Origin: Mycolicibacterium fortuitum subsp. fortuitum | GTDB taxonomy: Bacteria > Actinomycetota > Actinomycetes > Mycobacteriales > Mycobacteriaceae | Length of the DNA: 64,000 nucleotides | Assembly: GCF_022179545.1 (NCBI RefSeq) | Contig: NZ_AP025518.1 | Location: 124,001 to 188,000, forward strand | Reading direction: 5' to 3' | In this document: in pieces, positions 26,218 through 33,451 of the stretch | How positions within the stretch are numbered: position 1 is the stretch's first letter | Layout: each line of letters opens with the position of its first letter | Notes under the pieces: generated by a model | What the model was told of the DNA's origin: nothing | The model's database searches: none | Seen by the model: the letters and a program-made list of their open reading frames with translations, nothing else | Position numbers and translations under genes: made by a program

Positions 26218-27507
26218 ATGAGCCCGGCAGCCGCAGATGCCAGCAACGACGGCGCCCTGACCCGGTCCCGAATTGAGAGTTGGCCCACCGGTCACCTCCG
26301 GGACGCACCCGCACAGTGGCGCGCCGCAGCTCGCGAGTCGCTACAGAAATTTGAGCAGTATCAGCGAAGCGTCGCCGACACCGACTGGACCGGGGATGCC
26401 AAAGACGCTGCCGTAGATGCGGCAGACTGCGACCTCAACCTGGTTAGACATCAACGCGATGTGATCGAGGAGATGGCCATCACCGCCGACGACGGTCACG
26501 AAGCGGTCACCGCCGCCAAACGCGACGTTACCAACGCGATCGCCTCCGCCGAGCGAGACGGATTTCGTGTCGACGAAGGGCTGAACGTCAGAGACAGCCG
26601 CAAGATCGACGTTTCCACCATGGCCGATCGTTTCAGGGCCGCCAAAGAGCACGCTGAGGATATCCAGTGGCATGGTCAGCGTCTGGTCGAGACCGACTCG
26701 GCTGTGGGTGATCGGTTGCGCGCCCAAGCCGGCACCCTGCGCACCCTGCAATTCACCGTCGACAGTGACGCGTCGGGTGACGGAGATAGGCGCAACGCGG
26801 TTCAGGCGGCAACCTACAAGCAGGGCCCCGCTGGGCTTGGCGACGCGCCGCTGACCCCGGGTGAGAACGTGTTCCCGGATCCTGGCCGCGAAGTCGAAAT
26901 GGCCGTACCGCCAAATCGATTCGTCGGAGATGCGCGTTTCGGCCATTGGGCGCCAGTGACTAGTCCAGCGCCGTTGAAACCGGAGTACCATCCGCTGGAC
27001 GTAAGTGATGATCCAACGAAACTAGGCGGTACCACGGCCATGTACACGCCGGGACGAACCTGGGTTCAGGACTCTTCTGCTCCCTACGCTCAGTATCAGG
27101 AGGAATACCGATTCCGCATCGCTGGGCAAGAGGATACGACCTTCACCCGAACGGTCACGGAAAACGGAGTCCCCCGACAAGAACGTTGGGTCCAAAATGT
27201 CTATGAATACCAGCGGAACACCCAGACCGTATTCGGCGGAGATGTTGAGAAGAATGGAGTTAAGGGTAGTCTCAGTGGGCTACCCCCTATTCTGACCATC
27301 GATAACGATTGGAAGCGGATTCCTCCACAGGACATCGCGTCACTCTCCGCTCATAATCCCACAATTAAGTATTACCTGCCTGACGGCTGTGGCGGGCAAT
27401 TCATTTTTAAGGAAGGAGTCCCGGTGGGCGGTTTTAGCGGTCTGCCTCCCGTATCAATGACCCCAGGGCCGGGAGAAATTCCGCCGAGTATGCATCGGCC
27501 CCGCTGA
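26218..27507 (+). CDS. Putative ESX-secreted modular effector (429 aa)
   Basis: The N-terminal 200 residues are helical and resemble the WXG/EspB-like front ends of mycobacterial polymorphic toxins: SRIESWPTGHLRDAPAQWRA, then TDWTGDAKDAAVDAAD and a long helical stretch. A linker with Pro/Gly follows (about 200-260), then a C-terminal part from about 285 (MYTPGRTWVQDSSAPYAQ, EEYRFRIAGQE, RWVQNVYEYQRNT, TIKYYLPDGCGGQFIF), ending SMHRPR. I do not recognise a toxin fold in this part. GC falls along the gene. Position between an EspC-like gene and a membrane protein gene, with zero and 1-bp spacing, indicates a tight operon. The effector role is inference. Confidence 0.65.
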   Translation: MSPAAADASNDGALTRSRIESWPTGHLRDAPAQWRAAARESLQKFEQYQRSVADTDWTGDAKDAAVDAADCDLNLVRHQRDVIEEMAITADDGHEAVTAAKRDVTNAIASAERDGFRVDEGLNVRDSRKIDVSTMADRFRAAKEHAEDIQWHGQRLVETDSAVGDRLRAQAGTLRTLQFTVDSDASGDGDRRNAVQAATYKQGPAGLGDAPLTPGENVFPDPGREVEMAVPPNRFVGDARFGHWAPVTSPAPLKPEYHPLDVSDDPTKLGGTTAMYTPGRTWVQDSSAPYAQYQEEYRFRIAGQEDTTFTRTVTENGVPRQERWVQNVYEYQRNTQTVFGGDVEKNGVKGSLSGLPPILTIDNDWKRIPPQDIASLSAHNPTIKYYLPDGCGGQFIFKEGVPVGGFSGLPPVSMTPGPGEIPPSMHRPR

Positions 27508-27956
27508 TGACGAGACGCAGATGGTGGATTATCGCCGCGATTGTCGCTACGGCGATAATCGCCGTAGCTATCGCAGGGTTCGCACTGTCAAATCGCGTGG
27601 GCTCCAATTGCGATGTCGTCCGTTCAATGATCGACTACAATAATCAGTTTAACCAGAATGTAAGTGGAAAAACCGAGGCTAAAATTGAAACCCCCGAGGC
27701 TGACTACACGCAGTGGTCTTTGCAGCTGCGCGCCTTTGCCGATCAAATCCACGATGATCCAAGCCTAACTAAGCAAGCCGACTCGGTGGCCGATTTGGCT
27801 GAACAATTCGCGGCGATAATCCCGAGATTTCGAGCTGAATCCTCGGCCAGATCTCCATTAGAGAAAAACCCGCCGCCATCTGTACGTGAGTTCTCACGCG
27901 TCAGCCAGGAATTCAACGCGAGCTTAATCGAGCTTGATAAGGCCTGCCCCGGCTAG
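27507..27956 (+). CDS. Single-pass membrane protein, possible immunity protein of the cassette
   Basis: The 149-aa protein starts MTRRRWWIIAAIVATAII, a basic start followed by one transmembrane helix (about residues 7-27). An extracytoplasmic helical domain follows (SNCDVVRSMIDYNNQFNQNV, then DYTQWSLQLRAFADQIHDD), with a Cys near each end that could form a disulfide. The start overlaps the effector stop by 1 bp. Similar membrane proteins tend to sit beside such effectors in mycobacteria, from memory; a protective role is inferred from position only. GC is well below the window average. Confidence 0.6.
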   Translation: MTRRRWWIIAAIVATAIIAVAIAGFALSNRVGSNCDVVRSMIDYNNQFNQNVSGKTEAKIETPEADYTQWSLQLRAFADQIHDDPSLTKQADSVADLAEQFAAIIPRFRAESSARSPLEKNPPPSVREFSRVSQEFNASLIELDKACPG

Positions 27957-28332
27957 GTACTTGCATCCTCTTAATCCTCGTCGCCGTTGTCCAACTCTTG
28001 GTAAATGCCTGAATGGAGGTATCGCTCACGGAGTTGACAATGTTCGGCCAGGAACTACACGTTCAGGATCTCACGAGGATATAGAGTCACTGGCGTCGCG
28101 ACGTTGAACGACGATTAAGGCCGCCGTCAGCGCACTGAAAGAAAGCCAGCTGCACTGTACGCTCCCAGTGTGGCACTGCCTATGAATAGGCGAAGGTCGG
28201 CACCTGATGGACCCGACCGACAGCAGTCGATCCCGTATGCAAATGTGCCGCCATGTCAGGTAGGCAGTGGCACGCGCTCCACCCCTCAGAGGCCGCTAGC
28301 GCCGACTTCAGAATTAGGCACATTAACGACTT
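27957..28332. other. Non-coding, lower-GC right part of the insert
   Basis: I see no supported gene in these 376 bp. A 78-aa frame on the minus strand (28180-28416) runs across the junction into the HNH fragment and has no recognisable features. The right junction with the HNH gene is at about 28333, where the GACAACCTCGTGCTGGTC coding sequence resumes. Confidence 0.5.
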
Positions 28333-28584
28333 GTCGACAACCTCGTGCTGGTCTGCCCGTATCACCACCGGCTGCATCACCGCGGCGGCATCACCATCAC
28401 CGGCCCGGCCCACCAACTGATCGTCACCGACAAAACCGGCAAACGGTTGCTGGGTGGCTCACTGGCCCGCCCACCCACCACAGCACCACCCGATGTCCCA
28501 CCGTGCGCCGGCCCCACCGGCGAACGCGCCGACTGGTGGTGGTACCAACCCTTCCAACCGCAACCACCACCCAAAGTCGCATAG
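28333..28584 (+). pseudogene. DUF222/HNH (REP13E12-type) gene, right fragment
   Basis: From about 28333 the sequence encodes VDNLVLVCPYHHRLHHRGGI, the second half of the HNH motif. The usual 13E12 tail follows (ITGPAHQLIVTDKTGKRL, PPDVPPCAGPTGERADWWWY) and ends at the TAG at 28582. It has no start of its own and is in the same orientation as the left fragment at 24158-25118, so both belonged to one gene. Confidence 0.88.
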
Positions 28585-28643
28585 CCCTGGGCTAATTCAT
28601 TTCAGGCGTAGCCGTCTACCCAGGTGCCGGTAACCTCACCGAT

Positions 28644-29450
28644 ATGCCCCGCGCGGCGGACCCGGCCGACGTCTTCGTCAAACGCAACGCGTCGGCGCCC
28701 GCGGGCTTCTTCGCGGCGGAAGCAGCCGGACTGAACTGGCTGGCCGTCGAGGGAGGTGTGCCGTGCGTCGAGGTAATTGATTACGACGCAACGTCATTGA
28801 CCCTACGGCGGCTGCGGTCGGTGACGCCGACACGGCAAGCGGCACGCGAGTTCGGTGGGCAACTGGCTCATACCCATGCCGCCGGCGCGCCGGCGTACGG
28901 TGCCGGACCCGAGGGATACGACGGAGACGGATTCTTCGGCCCGATGGCACACCCGTTGCCAATGTCCTTGGCCCGCAGGACGACCTGGGGAGTGTTCTAC
29001 GCCGATGCGCGGCTGGATCCGATGGCCGCACTGGCCGCGCCCTGGCTCAACCCGGCGACCCGTGATGGCATCGCGGCAGTGGCCGACCTCTGCCGCGCAG
29101 GGGCGTTCGGCGACGACGATGTGCCGGCCAGGTTGCACGGGGACCTCTGGAGCGGCAACGTGATGTGGACCGATCACGGAGCTGTCCTCATCGATCCTGC
29201 GGCTCATGGCGGCCATCGCGAGACTGATCTGGCCATGTTGGCGCTGTTCGGATTTCCGTATCTGGACGACGTGCTGGCGGCCTACCGCTCCGCGCGACCG
29301 CTGCGCGAGGGATGGCGGGAACGGGTTGACCTGCACCAGCTCTATCCGCTGCTCGCCCATGTGGTGCTTTTCGGGGCGGGCTATGCAGGCCAGGTCGAGA
29401 CAGCGACGCGGCGTGTTCTGGCGAATGTGAGCAAACTTCGAATCGAGTAG
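28644..29450 (+). CDS. Fructosamine kinase-family protein
   Basis: The 268-aa aminoglycoside/fructosamine-3-kinase-like protein has the catalytic loop ARLHGDLWSGNVMW near residue 171 and the metal-binding Asp in VLIDPAAHGGHRETDLAMLA. The N-terminal lobe carries FVKRNAS, where the Lys binds ATP. It probably phosphorylates a ketoamine formed by glycation, as part of protein repair. ATG start at 28644. Stands alone on the + strand. Confidence 0.85.
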   Translation: MPRAADPADVFVKRNASAPAGFFAAEAAGLNWLAVEGGVPCVEVIDYDATSLTLRRLRSVTPTRQAAREFGGQLAHTHAAGAPAYGAGPEGYDGDGFFGPMAHPLPMSLARRTTWGVFYADARLDPMAALAAPWLNPATRDGIAAVADLCRAGAFGDDDVPARLHGDLWSGNVMWTDHGAVLIDPAAHGGHRETDLAMLALFGFPYLDDVLAAYRSARPLREGWRERVDLHQLYPLLAHVVLFGAGYAGQVETATRRVLANVSKLRIE

Positions 29451-29798
29451 GTCGCGACGGTGGCCGTGCTCTGTTGGCGTCGACTCACGCAGGCTGCGAA
29501 GGTTTCGTGGCGAATCAGAATCGATTGACACATCGGCCGGTATTTGACAACGGCAAGCCGCGCGAACCGGTTGCACAGCAACATCACGGCATGAATTCTG
29601 CTGGGCGATCGATACTTGCCTGTCGCTAGCGTAAATATATTTCAGCCCAGCGCATTGCGCATTGGCTCGACCTTAACGAGTTTGCGACAGATTGCGAAGG
29701 CGAATAAAGAAAAATTTTCAGCAATCCGGTGACGAAGGTCACAGCAGTGTTAAGTTGCCTGAGATCAACCTGAGAAGACGGCCGAAAGGACTGGTCGG
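29451..29798 (+). promoter_or_regulatory. Non-coding leader upstream of the PE-PPE-domain gene
   Basis: No gene is supported in these 348 bp. An AT-rich patch at about 29631-29645 (gcgtaaatatatttc) is the most promoter-like part. A short imperfect repeat, gcgcattgcgcattgg, lies at about 29650-29665. The gene start is preceded by gccgaaagg. Confidence 0.35.
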
Positions 29799-31940
29799 AT
29801 GGCAGTCAAACACCGTAGACAGCGGCGGCGCGTCAAGAGGGCGGCCACCCTTGGGGCGGCAACCGCAACAGTCACCGCGCTTACGGTGGGCGTCGCTCCG
29901 CCCGCCCAGGCCGCTGCGGTCCAGCGCGACGTTCGGCTGCAATCGGGCGTCCAGATCTTCCCGCCTCCCGATCAGATCCCGGACCTCACCGGTGGCTTCG
30001 GGACCCAGGTTTACAACCAGTTCCAGACGGTCGGCGCCCAGGTCGAAACGGCGTTCGTCAACAACTTCAACCTGCTGGCTCTCCTGCAGGCGGCCGGGAT
30101 CGATCCGACCAGCGCGGTCGCGGGCGGGCTCAACGATGTGTTGGGCGGCGCCCTCGGCGGACTCCCCGTCAACGTGGAAGACCTGCTCGGAATCGATCTG
30201 AATGATCCGCTGTCGGCGGCCGGGGTCAACGTGATCACGACCGGCGGGCTCTTCACCCTCATCCGGCTACTCGGCGTCGACCTCGGGTGGGTGCCGTCGT
30301 TCCCGAACTCGGTGGCCGACGAGATCAACGGCACCCCGTACCTCGACGTCAGCCTCGACTCGATCTTCAAAGCGCTGGGCCTGCCGACGAGTGGCCTCAA
30401 GTTCGACAGCCTCAAAGCCGCGCTCGAGTTACTCGGCATCACCCTGCCGCCGTTGAGCACGAATGCCGCCGATGTCCGCATTCCGATCGTGGCAGGCTGG
30501 GGCTTCGGTGCATTCGCCGCGGGCGCGGCCTACCAACAGGTGGTCGATGATCTGCCGAACCAGCCGGGTGGCGCCAACTACACCGGCACCAACCCCCTGC
30601 TCGGAAGTTTCACCATCCTGCCGATGATCCTGATCGACAATCCGGGTCGGGCCAACGGCGGCATCCTGGCCCGGGCGTATCCGCTCTTCGGACTGCTCGG
30701 GATCGACACCGTGACACCGGATACCCAGGTGCAGAGCAGCGGGACCAGCATCGTCTCGGGTATCCCCGTAGTCGGCGACATCCCGTTGTTCGGGTTGACC
30801 CCAGGCGGCGCCAACCTGATCCCCATCAAGATCGACGCGACGGCCGAGTACCTGCCGCTCTCGGACTTCGCCGCCTGGCCCAATCCGTTCACGATGGCGA
30901 ACAACGTTGCGGCCGGCCTGTTCCCGACATACATCTTGCGGAACCAATCGCTGGATACGCTCGGGACGGTGCTGGTCGACCAAGTCGTATCGCAACTCGG
31001 CGCAGACATCACCGACTATCTGGACAACCCCGGCGACGACCCGCAGCTGGGCCCCAAGCTCAACATCTACATCACGATCCCGGCGAACAGCCTCCCTCTG
31101 CTGGAGCCGACATATCTGGCCTATGACGTCGTCAATCTGTTGACCGGCGCGAACCTGAACAACCCGATCGGCACGGCGCTGAGCCCGGTTCTCACCAGCC
31201 TGGTCAACCTCGGCTACACCGACGTCTCCTACAACCCGACGACGGGCATCTACGAGCGCTCGCTCGACGAGGCCGATGTCCCAACAGCTTTCGGCACGCT
31301 TCCGGCAGACGTCGACTGGGAACAGGTGCCCGGGCATCTGGTCAACAATCTGGTGACCGGCATCCAGAAGGCGATCAGTGACGGCCTGGTGAGCCAGACG
31401 CCGGTCTCCAATCCCATCAAGACGCTGCTGGGTCTGCTGGGAGTCGGTAACTCGGCGACCGGGTCCGCGCTGGATCTGTCCGCCCTGACCGATGTTGGGA
31501 CACAAGCTCTTACGAAGACGAGTTTCGAGCCTCAGGCCATCACCAAGACCAATGTCGGAACAGAAACGGTGAACCTGAAATCGGTGGTAGACGCGCCCGC
31601 CGGCGACGGCAACGCCGAGAAGCTCAGCACCAGAGCGGACGACGCGCGCCGAGAGCTCGACAAATCGGTCGAGGCGGCCGGCGAGCGGACGAAGGCTTCG
31701 GCCGCCAAGGCGCGTGAACACACTGCCAAGGCGGTCAAGGATGCTCAGGAGCGGGTGAACAAGCTCGCCGAAGACGGTCGCAAGCAGATCAAGTCGGCCG
31801 CCGATGGCCTCCAGAGGGGTGCAGAGAAGGCGGTCGGTGACGTCAAGGACGGTGTCAAGAAGGCCGGTGAGTCAGTCAAGCCCGCCAAGAAGGCCGAGAA
31901 GAAGGCCGAGAAGAAGGACGCCAAGAACGACGCCGCCTGA
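29799..31940 (+). CDS. Secreted PE-PPE-domain protein with lysine-rich tail
   Basis: The 713-aa protein starts with a basic segment and a signal peptide (ATVTALTVGVAPPAQAA, cleavage near residue 39). A long PE-PPE (PF08237-type) region follows, at about 160-525. There is no PE or PPE N-terminal domain. At the expected serine-hydrolase nucleophile elbow the sequence reads AGWGFGAFAAG, with Gly instead of Ser, so hydrolysis is doubtful. The last 100 residues are a coiled-coil, Lys/Ala/Glu-rich tail ending in KKAEKKAEKKDAKNDAA, reminiscent of the heparin-binding tail of HBHA. It likely acts at the cell surface. Function unknown. Confidence 0.78.
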   Translation: MAVKHRRQRRRVKRAATLGAATATVTALTVGVAPPAQAAAVQRDVRLQSGVQIFPPPDQIPDLTGGFGTQVYNQFQTVGAQVETAFVNNFNLLALLQAAGIDPTSAVAGGLNDVLGGALGGLPVNVEDLLGIDLNDPLSAAGVNVITTGGLFTLIRLLGVDLGWVPSFPNSVADEINGTPYLDVSLDSIFKALGLPTSGLKFDSLKAALELLGITLPPLSTNAADVRIPIVAGWGFGAFAAGAAYQQVVDDLPNQPGGANYTGTNPLLGSFTILPMILIDNPGRANGGILARAYPLFGLLGIDTVTPDTQVQSSGTSIVSGIPVVGDIPLFGLTPGGANLIPIKIDATAEYLPLSDFAAWPNPFTMANNVAAGLFPTYILRNQSLDTLGTVLVDQVVSQLGADITDYLDNPGDDPQLGPKLNIYITIPANSLPLLEPTYLAYDVVNLLTGANLNNPIGTALSPVLTSLVNLGYTDVSYNPTTGIYERSLDEADVPTAFGTLPADVDWEQVPGHLVNNLVTGIQKAISDGLVSQTPVSNPIKTLLGLLGVGNSATGSALDLSALTDVGTQALTKTSFEPQAITKTNVGTETVNLKSVVDAPAGDGNAEKLSTRADDARRELDKSVEAAGERTKASAAKAREHTAKAVKDAQERVNKLAEDGRKQIKSAADGLQRGAEKAVGDVKDGVKKAGESVKPAKKAEKKAEKKDAKNDAA

Positions 31941-31943
31941 CGC

Positions 31944-32270
31944 CTAACCTGCCTGGTGCACCGATTCCACGGTGTACACGTGCGGCTCGAAGCTGGTGGC
32001 GATGTCGGCGCACCGGCCCATGTGCTCCCGGGCCCTGGGATCGGCGAGCATGGCGTGGAAGTCTTCGACCCTGCGCCACTGTGCGTAGTTGGTGACGCGC
32101 GTGCCGTCCGTACTCAAATGGATGTTGGCGGAGACGAATCCGGGGACGTAGCGCATCACATCCTCGGTCGCCTGACGTAGCAGTTCCACGAGTTCGGGCG
32201 CCCGCTGTGGTTCCACGGTGAACACGTTGATGAGGGTGGCGTGGGGACTGGGTGCCTGGATGGTCGTCAT
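31944..32270 (-). CDS. Antibiotic biosynthesis monooxygenase (ABM)-domain protein
   Basis: The 108-aa protein has the ABM dimeric alpha-beta barrel pattern: INVFTVEPQRAPELVELLRQ, VPGFVSANIHLSTDG and NYAQWRRVEDFHAML. Such proteins act as small oxygenases or are involved in quinone/haem chemistry. The ATG at 32270 is the start; the longer open frame upstream is antisense to marR. It is divergent from marR, with 60 bp between them carrying two palindromic operator-like sites, so it is the likely target of that regulator. Confidence 0.85.
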   Translation of the reverse strand: MTTIQAPSPHATLINVFTVEPQRAPELVELLRQATEDVMRYVPGFVSANIHLSTDGTRVTNYAQWRRVEDFHAMLADPRAREHMGRCADIATSFEPHVYTVESVHQAG

Positions 32271-32280
32271 GGTTCCTCCT

Positions 32281-32332
32281 ATGTCAGGTTCCGTACATAG
32301 GTCACGGTAGCACCATGTAAGGTTCCTGTCAT
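32281..32332. promoter_or_regulatory. Two MarR-type operator palindromes
   Basis: Two 18-bp sites follow the pattern ATGnnAGGnnCCnnnCAT: 32281-32298 (ATGTCAGGTTCCGTACAT) and 32315-32332 (ATGTAAGGTTCCTGTCAT). The second is symmetric at ATG, AGG, CCT and CAT and runs into the marR start codon. An outer inverted repeat, CCTATGT (32278-32284) and ACATAGG (32295-32301), flanks the first. The position between divergent genes fits autorepression and control of the ABM gene. Confidence 0.6.
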
Positions 32333-32783
32333 GGTGGATGTGGAACGCGGGCCCGGCTACCTCGTCAAGCGGGTGCAACAGAGCCTGCGCCGCAATTGCG
32401 ATGCGGCGCTGCGACCTACGGGGCTGTCGATGGCCCAGTACACGGCCTTGCGCGCGCTGGCCGACCACCCGCAGGCCTCGGCCGCCGAGCTGGCGCGGTT
32501 GTGTTTCGTCACGCGCCAGTCGCTGCAAGACGTGTTGACCGGTCTGCGCGCCGAAGGCCTGGTACAGGAATCGTCCGCGACGCAGCGTGGTCGCGCGCGG
32601 GCACTGCAGCTGACCGCTGCGGGCAAGCGCCGGCTGAGCGGGGCTCACGCCGCCGTGCTCGGTGTCGAGAACACAATGCTGAACGGGATGTCCGGTAAAG
32701 CTCAGCGGGAACTGGCGTCGTTGCTGCTGCGGTGCGCGGAGAACCTCGAGGCGACCTCGTCAGAAACTACAATTGACCGGTGA
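32331..32783 (+). CDS. MarR-family transcriptional regulator
   Basis: The 150-aa winged-helix regulator has MAQYTALRALADHPQASAAE, LARLCFVTRQSLQDVLTGL (recognition helix) and the wing region SSATQRGRARALQLTAAGKR. The ATG overlaps the second operator. Its stop overlaps the following tetR start by 4 bp (GTGA), so two regulators share one transcript. It probably represses the divergent ABM monooxygenase gene. Confidence 0.9.
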   Translation: MVDVERGPGYLVKRVQQSLRRNCDAALRPTGLSMAQYTALRALADHPQASAAELARLCFVTRQSLQDVLTGLRAEGLVQESSATQRGRARALQLTAAGKRRLSGAHAAVLGVENTMLNGMSGKAQRELASLLLRCAENLEATSSETTIDR

Positions 32784-33427
32784 CTTCGGCAAGGCGTGGG
32801 CGCGGAAGGCCCGCCGGACCTGGCGTCGACGTCGAGCAACGGCGTACGGATCTGCTCGACGCTGCAGAACGTGCGATCCGTACCAACGGACCCGATGTGG
32901 GAATCGCCGAGGTGGCCAAGGAGGCCGGGTTCGTCCGTTCGGCCGTCTACGCGGTCTTCCCCAACCGAGCCGCCATCTTGTCTGCGCTCGGTGCGCGCCA
33001 GGCTCATCGGCTACTGGGCGAGATCACCAGGCGAGCCGCAGGATCCACCGACCTTCGGCAACGCATGTCACTGTTCTTCGATGTCATCTGCGGCTGGATG
33101 CAAGACGACCCGAACCTGTACCGGGCGTTGAGCATGCATGCCGTCGGTGGCCACGAGATGCCCGGAATTTTCGACGAACTCGCCTCTGCGGTCGAGGCGA
33201 TGCTGAAGCTGTCCATGGCAGCCGGTGGCGCCGACACCGCGGCGGCGGCCCCGTGGGCGCGGGCCATCGTCGGATCGGCAATGGTCAGCGCGCAATGGTG
33301 GCTGCGGGATTCGACGATGCCCCGGGCTGAACTCGTCGAGCATCTGACGACGCTGTGCTGGGACGGTGGCTCGGCGCTGCCGTTCAGCCCCTTCGATGTT
33401 TCCGCTATTGACAGCGGACAGCCATAA
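32780..33427 (+). CDS. TetR-family regulator next to carotenoid oxygenase
   Basis: The 215-aa protein has a TetR HTH at about residues 22-68 (RTDLLDAAERAIRTNGPDVG, then VAKEAGFVRSAVYAVFPNRA) and a helical effector domain with two Trp residues (VSAQWWLRDS). The GTG start overlaps the marR stop. Its stop codon lies inside the left arm of a perfect 15-bp inverted repeat that also covers the start codon of the next gene, a likely operator. The carotenoid oxygenase is the expected target. Confidence 0.88.
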   Translation: MTSARRGRGRPAGPGVDVEQRRTDLLDAAERAIRTNGPDVGIAEVAKEAGFVRSAVYAVFPNRAAILSALGARQAHRLLGEITRRAAGSTDLRQRMSLFFDVICGWMQDDPNLYRALSMHAVGGHEMPGIFDELASAVEAMLKLSMAAGGADTAAAAPWARAIVGSAMVSAQWWLRDSTMPRAELVEHLTTLCWDGGSALPFSPFDVSAIDSGQP

Positions 33428-33451
33428 AAGACACGATGTCTTTTATGGCTG
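33419..33451. promoter_or_regulatory. Perfect 15-bp inverted repeat across tetR stop and carotenoid oxygenase start
   Basis: The arms CAGCCATAAAAGACA (33419-33433) and TGTCTTTTATGGCTG (33437-33451) are separated by CGA. The repeat contains the tetR stop (33425-33427) and both candidate ATGs of the next gene (33436 and 33445). As DNA it is a strong TetR-type operator; as RNA it would be a hairpin that hides the start codons. No clear Shine-Dalgarno is visible upstream of the ATG at 33436. Confidence 0.65.

Larger units (their letters stand above)
25119..28332 (+). mobile_element. Mosaic insert splitting the DUF222/HNH gene
   Basis: About 3.2 kb separate the two halves of one DUF222/HNH gene. 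The insert holds, in order, a decayed large serine recombinase C-terminal half, an inverted 112-bp mce1A segment, a three-gene cassette, and a non-coding stretch. The cassette and right part have clearly lower GC than the flanks. In M. tuberculosis the phiRv1 element uses a serine integrase to insert into REP13E12 repeats, so a related integration followed by deletion is a reasonable origin. No flanking direct repeats were found, and about 15 HNH codons are missing, so both ends have been reworked. Confidence 0.65.

Noticed and set aside
27160..27507. Tuberculosis necrotizing toxin (TNT) domain at the end of the putative effector
   Set aside because: The characteristic NAD-glycohydrolase residues and the GxFxS/PxG pattern are not visible; the domain stays unassigned.
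25119..28332. Complete prophage or integrative element
   Set aside because: No capsid, tail, replication or intact integrase gene is present, and no terminal direct repeats were found; only remnants remain.
28180..28416. 78-aa minus-strand frame in the right part of the insert
   Set aside because: It crosses the junction into the HNH fragment and has no motif or ribosome binding site.
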